The position numbers were made by a program, and so were the translations under genes. This document shows, one piece after another, positions 1-8,451 of a stretch of 64,000 nt of DNA. The notes below the pieces were generated by a model. It searched no databases. It was not told the DNA's origin and saw only the letters and a list, made by a program, of their open reading frames with translations. Position 1 is the first letter of the stretch. Each line of letters opens with the position of its first letter. This DNA comes from Rhizobacter sp. Root1221 (lineage in GTDB: Bacteria; Pseudomonadota; Gammaproteobacteria; Burkholderiales; Burkholderiaceae_C), in assembly GCF_001425785.1 (NCBI RefSeq), contig NZ_LMDI01000019.1, positions 26,896 to 90,895 on the forward strand, read 5' to 3'.

Positions 1-349
1 AGGCATCCTTCTGGCAGATGAGCTTGCCGCCCATCTTGGACAGGTCCATCGGGAGGATCTTGCCCGGGTACGGCGCGGCGAACGCCACCCGCAGCTTGCG
101 CGAGGCCTGGTTCGTGTAGACCGTGGTGAACAGCGATTCGCCAGTGACGAGGCGCTTGCCCGCGCCGAGCAGCTTGCCCAGGAACCCGCCCTGCTGGGCC
201 GAACCGTCACCGAAGACGGTGTCCATGCCGATGCCGGCGTCCATGAACATCAGGCTGCCGGCTTCGCCGACGGCTGCTTCGCCCGGGTCCAGTTCGACCT
301 CGACGAACTGCATCTCGGAGCCCTTGATTTCGAAATCCACCACGTCCAT
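1..349 (-). CDS. TIGR00266/AIM24 family protein, C-terminus beyond the window
   Basis: Partial gene: the 116 N-terminal residues are present and the rest lies off the left edge. The start is ATG at 349, with a GGAGAG ribosome site about 10 bases upstream. The opening F-E-I-K-G-S-E-M-Q-F-V, then V-E-L-D-P-G-E-A and the G-S-L-M-F-M-D segment, match the bacterial TIGR00266/AIM24 family of beta-sandwich proteins. No signal peptide or membrane segment is visible, so it is probably cytosolic. The function of the family in bacteria is not established. It is divergent from the downstream cyclase gene, with a strong hairpin in between. Confidence 0.8.
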   Translation of the reverse strand, partial: MDVVDFEIKGSEMQFVEVELDPGEAAVGEAGSLMFMDAGIGMDTVFGDGSAQQGGFLGKLLGAGKRLVTGESLFTTVYTNQASRKLRVAFAAPYPGKILPMDLSKMGGKLICQKDA

Positions 350-388
350 TGCCACGTTGTTCTCTCCACGGTCGTCAGAAAAATGGGT

Positions 389-411
389 CGGGCCTCCCTT
401 TGGGGGGCCCG
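389..411. other. Strong 10-bp hairpin between divergent genes
   Basis: The two arms (389-398 and 402-411) pair over 10 bp, with one G-T pair and a three-base T loop. A run of five A lies at 379-383, so on the minus strand the stem is followed shortly by five T, which looks like an intrinsic terminator. It sits in the leader of the minus-strand AIM24-type gene rather than after a gene, so it could be an attenuator or just a structured divergent promoter. Confidence 0.4.
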
Positions 412-493
412 GCAGCGGCGTTTATCGTTCATCGGGGGGAACCCAAAGAACCGATCCTCGCCGGAAAATCCACCATCGATTCTGACACCGGCC

Positions 494-1690
494 ATGAACC
501 TCCACCCACCCACCCTGCTGCTTTGTTCCGTGCTGGCGATGGCCATGTCGGCAGCACTGATGACGGTGTTCGGGTTCACGCAGCGTGTCTACCGCGGCTA
601 CGCCCACTGGACCACCGCCCAGGCCCTCGCCGCGCTGGGCCTCGGGCTCCACCTGGTGCGAGACACCCACCCCCTCATCCTCCCGCTGGCCAACCTGCTG
701 GTGCTGCAGTGGCCGGTGCTGCTGCTCGCCGGGCTGCGCCGCTTCTACCAGCGCAACGAGATGCCGCTGCCGGCCGCGTTCGACTGGATGCTGCTGGTGG
801 GTGGCTACCTGCTGTGGCTCACCACCTGGGTGGCCCAGACCGACCTGATGTGGCGCATCGCCGCATTTTCGTTCGCGGCCGCGGTGCTGCTGCTCTACAC
901 GGCCGCACTGCTGATGCGCCTGGACAGCTACGCCACGAGCACCGGCCTCAAGACCCTGTCGGTGGCCCTCTTCATGTCCTGCGCCATGCACGTGTGGCGC
1001 ATGCTCCACAGCGTCATCACCCGGCACAACCCCGAATCGGCCATCAACCTGCTGCTGGCCGGCGCCGTGATCGCCGTGCTGCTGTCGTTCATGATGGTGT
1101 ACCTGGCCCTGCTGCTCACCTACGAACGCACCCAGCACGACCTCGGCGAATCCCAGCGCCTGCTGCGCGAGCTGGCCAACATCGACATGCTCACCCAGGT
1201 GCCCAACCGCCGGCACTTCCACGAGCTGGCCGCCCGCGTGCTGGCAGCGCCCGCATCGGCCGGCGCTGCGCTGCTGATGTTCGACGTCGACCACTTCAAG
1301 GGCATCAACGACCGGTTCGGTCACAGGGCCGGCGACGAGGCGCTGTGCGACGTGGCCCAGAGCCTGCGCAACTCGCTGCGCGCGGGCGACGTGGCTGGGC
1401 GCCTGGGTGGAGACGAGTTCGTGGTGCTGCTGCCCCACACATCGTCGGATGACGCCGTGGGCGTGGCCTCCCGCATCGTCGACCCGCTGTCCGGTCAACG
1501 GCCGGTGCCGCTGGGCCTGAGCTTCGGTGTCGTGCGTGTGCAGCCCGGCGAATCGGTCGACGCCGCACTCCACCGTGCCGACCAGGCCCTCTACGAAGCC
1601 AAGCGCCAGGGGCGCAGCTGCGCGGTCGTGGCCAGCGGCGACAACGACAACCCGGTTTTCGCGGAAAGCATGCCGCTCGGCCTGGTCTGA
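494..1690 (+). CDS. Membrane-bound diguanylate cyclase (GGDEF domain)
   Basis: A 398-residue protein. Roughly the first 215 residues hold several hydrophobic segments forming a multi-pass membrane sensor of no recognised type. The C-terminal part is a GGDEF domain with an intact G-G-D-E-F signature at residues 305-309 and an upstream R-A-G-D that fits the RxxD product-inhibition site at the usual spacing. It should make cyclic di-GMP at the inner membrane in response to an unknown signal. ATG at 494 was chosen because the longer in-frame extension starts inside the structured leader and adds a Ser/Pro/Arg-rich stretch unlike the family. No EAL domain is present. It appears to be a single-gene unit. 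Confidence 0.9.
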   Translation: MNLHPPTLLLCSVLAMAMSAALMTVFGFTQRVYRGYAHWTTAQALAALGLGLHLVRDTHPLILPLANLLVLQWPVLLLAGLRRFYQRNEMPLPAAFDWMLLVGGYLLWLTTWVAQTDLMWRIAAFSFAAAVLLLYTAALLMRLDSYATSTGLKTLSVALFMSCAMHVWRMLHSVITRHNPESAINLLLAGAVIAVLLSFMMVYLALLLTYERTQHDLGESQRLLRELANIDMLTQVPNRRHFHELAARVLAAPASAGAALLMFDVDHFKGINDRFGHRAGDEALCDVAQSLRNSLRAGDVAGRLGGDEFVVLLPHTSSDDAVGVASRIVDPLSGQRPVPLGLSFGVVRVQPGESVDAALHRADQALYEAKRQGRSCAVVASGDNDNPVFAESMPLGLV

Positions 1691-1769
1691 TCCCGCCGTG
1701 AAATTCGCGCGACAACGCCGCCGGGGATAGACTGGGGGCATCCACCGCATCCCGGAGCCCGCCGCTTTC

Positions 1770-3437
1770 ATGCAGTCGTTGCTCAACCTGCTCGCCGCCA
1801 TCGCCCTGCTCGTCTGGGGAACCCACATCGTGCGCACCGGCGTGCTCCGCGTGTTCGGGGAGAACCTCCGGCTCGTGCTGTCACGCAGCTTCGGCAACCG
1901 CTTCAAGGCGCTGCTGGCCGGGCTCGGGGTCACCACCATCGTCCAGTCCGGCACGGCCACGTGCCTCATCGTCTCGTCGTTCGTCGGCAAGGGCCTCGTC
2001 ACCACCGCCGCGGCGCTGGCCGTGATGCTCGGGGCCGATGTGGGCAGCAGCCTGATGGCGGTGGTGTTCTCCTTCGACCTGTCCTGGCTGTCACCGCTGC
2101 TGATCTTCGTCGGGGTGGTGATGTTCACCACGCGGCAGGCCACGGCGGCCGGCCGCATCGGGCGGGTGCTGATCGGCCTCGGGCTCATCACGCTCGCCTT
2201 GCACCTGATCGTCGAGGCCACCCGGCCGCTCACCGCCTCGCCGGCGGTGCGGGCGCTGCTGGTGGCCCTGCCCAACGAGGTGCTGCTCGACATCGTGGTG
2301 GGCGCAGCCCTCACGGTGATGTCGTACTCGAGCCTCGCCATCGTGCTGCTCACGGCCACGCTCGCCGAAACCGGCATGTTGACAGCCCCGGTGGCGCTGG
2401 GCCTGGTGCTGGGTGCCAACGTGGGCAGCGGGTTGCTCGCCCTGATTGCCGCCGGTGGCACCACTCCCCAGGCCCGGCGGTTGCCGCTCGGCAACCTGAT
2501 GTTCAAGCTGATCGGCGTGCTGGTGGCCATCCCGCTGGTGGGTCACGCCCATGTGCTGCTCCAGGATCTGATCCCCACGGTGCACCAGCAGATCGTCACC
2601 TTCCACCTCGGTTTCAACATCACGCTGGCCGTGCTGTTCATCGGGTTGACCGGTCCCATCGCCCGCCTGGTAGATCGCTGGCTACCGGTGGCCGACACCA
2701 GCGCCGCCAACACCCGCCCCCGCCACCTCGACCCCGTGGCGCTGGCCACGCCGTCGCTGGCTATCAGCTGCGCAGCCCGCGAGGCGCTGCACCAGGCCGA
2801 CATCGTCGAGACCATGCTGCGCGGCATCCTGCCGGTCATCCGCAACAACGACCTGCAACTGGCCGAACAGCTGCGCCGCATGGACGACACGGTGGACGAC
2901 CTGTACGCCGCCATCAAGTTCTACCTGACCCAGGTCTCCCGCGAGGCGCTCTCCGAGCGCGAAGGCCGGCGCTGGGCCGACGTGATGTCGTTCACCATCA
3001 ACATGGAGCAGGTGGGCGACACCATCGAGCGGGTGCTGCAAGACGTGGAAGACAAGAAGGTGCGCAAGAACCGCAGCTTCTCCGACGCCGGCATGGCCGA
3101 GATCGTGCACCTGCACGAGGTGCTGCTGTCGAACCTTCGGCTCGCGATGGGGGTGTTCCTCGACGGCCAGGTGCGTGACGCGCAACGCCTGCTGGAAGAG
3201 AAGGCGCGCTTTCGCGACCTGGAACACGAGTACGCGGCCAGCCACCTTGCGCGGCTGCGCGGCAACACCGCGCAGAGCATCGAGACCAGCTCGCTCCACA
3301 TCGACCTGATCAGCGACCTGAAGCGCATCAACTCGCACATCTGCTCCATCGCGTACCCCATCCTGGAGTCGCACGGCGCACTGTCGAAGACACGCATCCG
3401 GCCGTCGCAGCTGGCCGACCTCACGGATGAGGCATGA
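1770..3437 (+). CDS. Na+/phosphate symporter family protein with PhoU-like C-terminal domain
   Basis: 555 residues. Residues 1 to about 310 are a repeated hydrophobic region typical of NptA/YjbB-type Na/Pi cotransporters, including the Q-S-G-T-A-T and L-G-A-N-V-G-S segments characteristic of the two inverted repeats. Residues from about 340 to 530 are helical and charged and resemble PhoU. It probably moves phosphate across the inner membrane with sodium, in either direction; for the bacterial YjbB type, export of excess phosphate is the known role. It follows the cyclase gene at 79 bases on the same strand and has only a distant GGAG ribosome site. No other phosphate-transport genes are next to it. 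Confidence 0.88.
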   Translation: MQSLLNLLAAIALLVWGTHIVRTGVLRVFGENLRLVLSRSFGNRFKALLAGLGVTTIVQSGTATCLIVSSFVGKGLVTTAAALAVMLGADVGSSLMAVVFSFDLSWLSPLLIFVGVVMFTTRQATAAGRIGRVLIGLGLITLALHLIVEATRPLTASPAVRALLVALPNEVLLDIVVGAALTVMSYSSLAIVLLTATLAETGMLTAPVALGLVLGANVGSGLLALIAAGGTTPQARRLPLGNLMFKLIGVLVAIPLVGHAHVLLQDLIPTVHQQIVTFHLGFNITLAVLFIGLTGPIARLVDRWLPVADTSAANTRPRHLDPVALATPSLAISCAAREALHQADIVETMLRGILPVIRNNDLQLAEQLRRMDDTVDDLYAAIKFYLTQVSREALSEREGRRWADVMSFTINMEQVGDTIERVLQDVEDKKVRKNRSFSDAGMAEIVHLHEVLLSNLRLAMGVFLDGQVRDAQRLLEEKARFRDLEHEYAASHLARLRGNTAQSIETSSLHIDLISDLKRINSHICSIAYPILESHGALSKTRIRPSQLADLTDEA

Positions 3438-3464
3438 GCCCACGCCTGGACTGACGCATGGGCA

Positions 3465-3638
3465 TCAGGCGGACGGGTCCTTGCCACGCGTGCGCGACAC
3501 GCCGGTGAACATGCCGATGCCCAGCAGGATCACCGAGCCGATGGCCACATAGAGGCCCGGCACGCCGGCCGTGACGAGCGCCCAGGCGACCCCCGCGATG
3601 AAGATGACGAACCCCGCCAGGTACAAGGCGAATGACAT
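3465..3638 (-). CDS. Small two-helix membrane protein, unknown function
   Basis: 57 residues, almost entirely two hydrophobic helices (about 5-20 and 28-45) with a short charged tail, T-R-G-K-D. An AGGAGA ribosome site lies 7-12 bases before ATG 3638. An upstream in-frame ATG at 3656 would put that site inside the coding region, so the shorter start is preferred. Small proteins of this kind are common in Burkholderiales and have no assigned role. It converges on the Na/Pi symporter gene, with 27 bases between the stops. Confidence 0.7.
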   Translation of the reverse strand: MSFALYLAGFVIFIAGVAWALVTAGVPGLYVAIGSVILLGIGMFTGVSRTRGKDPSA

Positions 3639-3725
3639 ACCGCTCTCCTGTTGCATCTGCAGGAATGATGGGTGAGGCCGCGCCGCCGCGGGAGCGGACA
3701 ACCGGGCCCGGCCGTGTAGGCCGAT

Positions 3726-3741
3726 GGCGCACCCGTGCGCC
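3726..3741. promoter_or_regulatory. Perfect 16-base palindrome upstream of the sulfatase operon
   Basis: GGCGCA and TGCGCC arms flank a four-base CCCG loop. There is no T-run on either side, so it is not a terminator. It lies in the 193-base divergent region between the small membrane protein gene and the sulfatase gene and could be an operator. No regulator gene is adjacent, so the binding factor is unknown. Confidence 0.35.
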
Positions 3742-3831
3742 AGAGAACGCATGAGATTCGTCGAATTCCGCGCTTCGTGAGCGGGCCCGCGGCCGATACG
3801 CTGCAAGCCCCTCTCCTTCGAAGTGTCTCTC

Positions 3832-5799
3832 ATGCAGCAGAAGTTCCCGGCCGCCTCGCACGGCATGCGCAAGACCGCCATCGGCCTCGTGGTGCTGAGT
3901 CTCGCGCTCCAGGGATGCGGCGGTGGCGGTGACGACACGGCGCAAACGACCACCCCGGCCACCCTCGCGAAGCGCCCGAACATCGTCTTCATCATGGCGG
4001 ACGACCTGGGCTACTCCGACATCGGCGCCTATGGCGGCGAAATCGAAACCCCGAACCTCGACGCACTGGCCGCCAGTGGCCGCCTGCTGACGAACCACCA
4101 CACCGGCACGGTGTGCGCCATCACGCGCTCGATGCTGATCTCGGGCACCGACCATCACCTGGTCGGAGAAGGCACCATGGGTGCACCGAACGACGAACGC
4201 CGCGGCCTGCCCGGCTACGAGGGGTACCTGAACGACCGCTCGCTGTCGGTGGCACAACTGCTGAAGGACGCGGGGTACCACACCTACATGGCGGGCAAGT
4301 GGCACCTGGGCTCGAACATCGCGAACCCGGCCAGCCCGGTGCCGCTGGGCACCGCCGGTCACACGCCCGACCAGTGGGGCTTCGAGAAGAGCTATGCGCT
4401 GATGGGCGGGGCCGCCAGCAACCACTACGCCCACGAAGCCGCCGGCTCGCGGAACTACACCGAAAACGGCGCCTACGTGCAGCCGGGCCAGCCCGGCCAG
4501 CCGGGTGGCACCGGAGGCACACCGGAGGTCTTCTATTCCACCGACTTCTACACGCAGCGCCTGATCAACTACATCGACGCCAGCCAGGGCGACGGCAAGC
4601 CGTTCTTCGCGTACGCCGCGTACACATCGCCGCACTGGCCGCTGCAGGTGCCCGAGCCCTACCTCGGCAAGTACAAGGGCAAGTACGACGCGGGGTATGA
4701 CGTGGTGCGCGCGGCGCGCATCGCCCGCCAGAAACAGCTGGGCCTGATCCCGCAGGACTTCACGCCCTACGAGGGCGAAGCCGAGACCCGCGTGTCGTCG
4801 CCAGCCACCACGAGCAACGGCACGGCCAACGCGAAGTACACCAGCGCGGTCAACAGCCCGGCCAACGGGTACGTCGACCACGGCGCGGGACGCATCAACA
4901 AGAAGTGGGACAGCCTGACCGCCCTCGAGAAGAAGGCACAGTCGCGGTACATGGAGATCTACGCCGGCATGGTCGACAACCTCGACCACAACATCGGCGT
5001 GCTGATCCAGCACCTGAAGGACATCGGCGAGTACGACAACACGCTGATCGTGTTCCAGTCCGACAACGGTGCCGAGGGCTGGCCCATCGCCTCGGCGGCC
5101 ACCGACCCGCTGGCCACCGACGAAGCCAACGCCACGGAGCCGGTGTATTCGGCACTGGGCAAGGACAGCGGCACCGCATCGGCCAGGCGCCTGCAGTACG
5201 GCATGCGCTGGGCCGAGGTGAGCGCCACGCCGTTCCGCCAGACGAAGGGCCACTTCGGCGAAGGCGGTGTCAGCACGCCGCTGATCGTGCGCATGCCCGG
5301 GCAGACGAAGGCCCTGCCCGCGTTCGCGCACTTCACGCACATCATCGACCTGACCGCCACGCTCCTCGACGCGGGCCGCGCCACGCTGCCCACCCAGGCC
5401 GCACCGCCGCTGATCAACACGCTCACCGGCGTGGACCAGAACCAGGGCAAGGTCGTCTACGACAACCGCAACGTGTACCCGGTGACCGGCCAGTCGCTGC
5501 TGCAGGTGCTGCTGGGCAACACGGCCACATCCGTGCGCAAGGCCCCGTTCGGCGACGAGTCGTACGGCCGCGCGTACCTGACGAGCGCCGACGGCAAGTG
5601 GAAGGCACTGTGGACCGAACCGCCCTTCGGCCCGGAAGACGGCCACTGGCAGCTGTACGACCTGGCCACCGACCGTGGCGAGAACAGAGACCTCGCGGAC
5701 AAGAACCCCGCGGTCGTCCAGGGCCTCGTCACGAACTGGGCGGAGTACATGAAATCCGTGGGTGGCGTGGAGCCGCTGCGTCCGGTCGGCTACTACTGA
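3832..5799 (+). CDS. Sulfatase family lipoprotein with atypical C-A-I-T-R active-site motif
   Basis: 655 residues. A lipoprotein signal ends L-A-L-Q-G-C, followed by a Gly-rich linker. The alkaline-phosphatase/sulfatase fold then starts at N-I-V-F-I-M-A-D-D-L-G-Y, with the metal-binding D-D pair, then G-K-W-H-L-G and later F-Q-S-D-N-G, all typical of arylsulfatases. The residue to be oxidised to formylglycine is Cys95, in C-A-I-T-R-S. The usual motif is C-x-P-S/T-R, so the central Pro is Ile here. The flanking S-M-L-I-S-G-T-D-H-H matches the AtsA-type arylsulfatases. It probably hydrolyses sulfate esters at the envelope; the substrate is unknown. The adjacent FGE gene should supply the modification. 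Start ATG 3832 lacks a clear ribosome site. Confidence 0.87.
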   Translation: MQQKFPAASHGMRKTAIGLVVLSLALQGCGGGGDDTAQTTTPATLAKRPNIVFIMADDLGYSDIGAYGGEIETPNLDALAASGRLLTNHHTGTVCAITRSMLISGTDHHLVGEGTMGAPNDERRGLPGYEGYLNDRSLSVAQLLKDAGYHTYMAGKWHLGSNIANPASPVPLGTAGHTPDQWGFEKSYALMGGAASNHYAHEAAGSRNYTENGAYVQPGQPGQPGGTGGTPEVFYSTDFYTQRLINYIDASQGDGKPFFAYAAYTSPHWPLQVPEPYLGKYKGKYDAGYDVVRAARIARQKQLGLIPQDFTPYEGEAETRVSSPATTSNGTANAKYTSAVNSPANGYVDHGAGRINKKWDSLTALEKKAQSRYMEIYAGMVDNLDHNIGVLIQHLKDIGEYDNTLIVFQSDNGAEGWPIASAATDPLATDEANATEPVYSALGKDSGTASARRLQYGMRWAEVSATPFRQTKGHFGEGGVSTPLIVRMPGQTKALPAFAHFTHIIDLTATLLDAGRATLPTQAAPPLINTLTGVDQNQGKVVYDNRNVYPVTGQSLLQVLLGNTATSVRKAPFGDESYGRAYLTSADGKWKALWTEPPFGPEDGHWQLYDLATDRGENRDLADKNPAVVQGLVTNWAEYMKSVGGVEPLRPVGYY

Positions 5800-5812
5800 C
5801 CGGAGCGCCCGC

Positions 5813-6835
5813 GTGACCATCTTGACGCGCTGGTGCATCGCCACGGCCGCCGGTGCGCTTGCGTTGGCGGGCGGCGGCTTCGCGCTGTATTCCACCGCGG
5901 CCCCGTCGGGGCCGCCCCGCGCCGCCCTCGGCGCCGAGGCGCAGTGCGCCGCCTACACCGGCCTGCCCACCGGCTGGCAGCAGGATCCGAAGGCCGGCAT
6001 GGTGCCGCTGCGCGGCGGCGACTTCACGTTCGGCAGCACCCGCGGCTATCCCGACGAGCGCCCCGCCGCTGCCGCCCCCGTGCACGTCCAGCCCTTCTGG
6101 ATCGACCAGACCGAGGTCACCGTGGCGCAGTTCGCTGCGTTCGTGAAAGAGACCGCATACGTCACCGAAGCCGAGCGCCAGGGCGGCGCGGTGGTGTTCC
6201 ACACGCCCACCGATGCCGAGATGAACCAGCGCCCGTACGCCTGGTGGACGTTCGTGAAGGGCGCCGACTGGCGCCACCCCGGCGGCCCCGGCAGTGGGAT
6301 CACCGGCCTCGACAACGTGCCGGTCACGTTCGTGACCAAGGCCGACGCCCTCGCCTACGCCCACTGGCTGGGCCGCGACCTGCCCACCGAGGTGGAATGG
6401 GAATACGCCGGCAAGGCGGGCCAGTCCGGCGACCCGCTCGACGCCGCCCCGCGCGACGGCGCCGGCAAGCCCACGGCCAACTACTGGCAAGGCATCTTTC
6501 CCGCCATCAATGCCCGCGAAGACGGCCACGCCGGCCTCGCGCCGGTGGGCTGCTATGGTGCCAGCGCCTTCGGCCTGCACGACATGATCGGCAACGTGTG
6601 GGAATGGACCCGCGACGCCTACACCGGCCCGCACCAGCCTCACATGAACGGCGACACCGCGGCCGTGGCCGCCCCGTTCCACCGGCCGAACGAACGCACG
6701 GTGATCAAGGGCGGCTCGTACCTGTGTTCGCCCGACTTCTGCGTGCGCTACCGAGCCTCGGCACGCGAAGCACAGGAAGCCGACCTCGCGACGGCCCACA
6801 TCGGCTTTCGCACCGTGTGGCGGGGTGACCGATGA
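5813..6835 (+). CDS. Formylglycine-generating enzyme (FGE) family, membrane-anchored or exported
   Basis: 340 residues from a GTG start 13 bases after the sulfatase stop, with GGAG just upstream. An upstream ATG at 5762 would overlap the sulfatase and bury the signal. Residues 1-30 form a signal peptide or anchor; the rest is the FGE-sulfatase fold (M-V-P-L-R-G-G-D-F at the start, E-V-E-W-E-Y and G-N-V-W-E-W inside). The catalytic pair is present as C-S-P-D-F-C (Cys305 and Cys310) within G-G-S-Y-L-C, matching the copper-dependent aerobic FGE type. It oxidises the sulfatase cysteine to formylglycine. An export signal on an FGE fits modification of the neighbouring lipoprotein outside the cytoplasm, although the order of export and modification cannot be read from sequence. 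Confidence 0.9.
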   Translation: MTILTRWCIATAAGALALAGGGFALYSTAAPSGPPRAALGAEAQCAAYTGLPTGWQQDPKAGMVPLRGGDFTFGSTRGYPDERPAAAAPVHVQPFWIDQTEVTVAQFAAFVKETAYVTEAERQGGAVVFHTPTDAEMNQRPYAWWTFVKGADWRHPGGPGSGITGLDNVPVTFVTKADALAYAHWLGRDLPTEVEWEYAGKAGQSGDPLDAAPRDGAGKPTANYWQGIFPAINAREDGHAGLAPVGCYGASAFGLHDMIGNVWEWTRDAYTGPHQPHMNGDTAAVAAPFHRPNERTVIKGGSYLCSPDFCVRYRASAREAQEADLATAHIGFRTVWRGDR

Positions 6836-7605
6836 ACCGGCGCCAGCTCGTGCTGCTCGGTGCCGCGGGCCTGGTACCACGTGCGTTCGCGGTCACGCCG
6901 CCGCGCCGAATCGGCGTGCTCCCGGGCCCTCATGCGGACATCATGGCGGTGGTGCAGCGTGTGGCCGCCGACCGCGGCCTGGCGCTGGCGCTCGCAGAAC
7001 GCGAAGACGGGCGCGGCATCAACGCGGACGTGGCCGCCGGGCGCCTGGACGCCGCCTGTTTCCAGGATGCAGTGGCGTTCGCCGCCGAACACCCCGCGCG
7101 GCTCGCGAACATCGCCAGCACCGTGACACTTCCGGTTGCGATCTACTCGCGCCGTGTCGCGTCCGTGCGCGCCCTGCGGCCGGGCAGCACCATCGCCATC
7201 CCGCGCGAGCGCCCCACCCTGGCGCGGGCACTCGTGCTGCTGCACAACCACGGACTCGTGGAACTGCGGCCTGGCTCGGGCCTGGTTGCCACGCTGCGCG
7301 ACGTGACGGGCAACCGATTCCGCTTCCAGTTGACCCCGCTGCCGGAGGCCGATCTGGCCACCGCGCTGACCCGGGTGGACGCCGCCGTGATCGCCCGGCC
7401 CTGCGCCGCGCGCGCCGGCCTGCTGCCCGCCCGCGACTCCATCGGGCTGGAGGACGCCCGCTCGCCGTGGGCCGGTGTGCTGGCGGTGCGCCGCGCCGAC
7501 CGTGACGCGGGCTGGGTGCGCACGCTGGTGGCGTCGTACCAGTCCGAGACCGTCAAGCGCTTCGTCTTCGAGCACTACCAGGACTCGGTGCGCAGGCCCT
7601 GGTGA
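6832..7605 (+). CDS. NlpA/MetQ-family substrate-binding protein, orphan
   Basis: 257 residues; the ATG overlaps the FGE stop (ATGA), so translation is probably coupled. The N-terminus M-N-R-R-Q-L-V-L-L-G-A-A is a short export signal with twin Arg. The mature part follows the MetQ (D/L-methionine-binding) pattern throughout: I-G-V-L-P-G-P, A-A-C-F-Q-D, P-V-A-I-Y-S and a final S-Y-Q-S-E. No MetI permease or MetN ATPase gene is adjacent and there is no lipobox Cys. It may bind a sulfur compound released by the sulfatase or feed a transporter encoded elsewhere. This is inference from operon position. Confidence 0.82.
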   Translation: MNRRQLVLLGAAGLVPRAFAVTPPRRIGVLPGPHADIMAVVQRVAADRGLALALAEREDGRGINADVAAGRLDAACFQDAVAFAAEHPARLANIASTVTLPVAIYSRRVASVRALRPGSTIAIPRERPTLARALVLLHNHGLVELRPGSGLVATLRDVTGNRFRFQLTPLPEADLATALTRVDAAVIARPCAARAGLLPARDSIGLEDARSPWAGVLAVRRADRDAGWVRTLVASYQSETVKRFVFEHYQDSVRRPW

Positions 7606-7649
7606 ACACGACCCCGCGCGCCGCCGACGGGGGCGGCGAGCACGGAAGC

Positions 7650-7949
7650 CTACTTGGGCGTGGGTTCGGCCTGAGGCACGCAGCGGAAGCGCACCTGGAA
7701 CCGCGGCGTGTTGCCCGTCATGTTCCAACCGGTGGACGTCTGTGAATCCACCACCTGGCGCACCGCCTGCCGTGCCTCGCAGTACTTGCGTGCCTCCTCG
7801 AGGGCTTCGGCCTGCAGCTTGTCTTTCATCGGGAAACCGCCCGGCGATTCGCGGGTGAGCACGAACACGTCCGGCGCGGTGGCCATCGGTGCGATGGTCG
7901 GGCCGGTGGTGCAACCGGCCAGCAGCAGGGTCAGCAGGAAGAGTCGCAT
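7650..7949 (-). CDS. Small lipoprotein, unknown function
   Basis: 99 residues with a clean lipoprotein signal, L-L-L-A-G-C-T-T-G. The mature part has A-P-D-V-F-V-L-T-R-E-S-P-G-G-F-P and two further Cys, in Y-C-E-A-R and F-R-C-V-P, which may form a disulfide. The start was set at ATG 7949, directly before the signal. Proteins of this pattern are common uncharacterised Burkholderiales lipoproteins. It converges with the MetQ-like gene. Confidence 0.72.
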   Translation of the reverse strand: MRLFLLTLLLAGCTTGPTIAPMATAPDVFVLTRESPGGFPMKDKLQAEALEEARKYCEARQAVRQVVDSQTSTGWNMTGNTPRFQVRFRCVPQAEPTPK

Positions 7950-7975
7950 CAGGACAACGTCGGTGAGGTGGTGGG

Positions 7976-8323
7976 TCACTTGTCTTCGAACGTGGCCAAC
8001 CCGTCCGCCACCATCTTCCGAAGCACCACCTTGGCCTCGGCGACTTCATCGGCATCAACCCGCGACACATCCAGCTTGTGTTCGTACAGCTCCGTCTTGA
8101 CGATGACCGTGTCGCTTCTCCATGTGACCGAAACGAGAAGATTGCGACGCAGGTCCGCCGGGTCGAGCGTTGACACGCTGGTGCCTCGCTCGTCTTCCGG
8201 CAGCGCCCATTCCAATTGGGGCGACCGAATCAACGTGAAGCTGTCGTACGCGGCCGGGGCGAGCGCGAACGACACGATGAGGTCGGAATCGTCTTCGATG
8301 CTGATGAACTCGACGCGACGCAT
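7976..8323 (-). CDS. Hypothetical protein at the 3' end of the immunity-like island
   Basis: 115 residues; not recognised. It is acidic, lacks a signal or membrane helix, and starts M-R-R-V-E-F-I-S-I-E-D-D-S-D. The start at 8323 is favoured because a C-A-G-G-A element lies about 9-12 bases upstream; an in-frame ATG at 8332 overlaps that element. Its size, cytosolic nature and place at the end of a run of immunity-like genes make an immunity role possible, but nothing in the protein itself shows this. Confidence 0.6.
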   Translation of the reverse strand: MRRVEFISIEDDSDLIVSFALAPAAYDSFTLIRSPQLEWALPEDERGTSVSTLDPADLRRNLLVSVTWRSDTVIVKTELYEHKLDVSRVDADEVAEAKVVLRKMVADGLATFEDK

Positions 8324-8451
8324 GGCAACCATCCTGAGTGAGTGCGCTGTCGTGACATGGTAGCGGGCTTCACGCATTCGAACCGGATGCGCCCACCCGA
8401 AACCTGCCGTTGGACGCAGAGACGCATGCGCTCATTCATCGACTGGCAGGG

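Noticed and set aside
5729..6880. Open frame of about 380 codons opposite the FGE gene
   Set aside because: FGE has clear catalytic residues, a ribosome site and operon overlap; the antisense frame has no start signal or recognisable domain.
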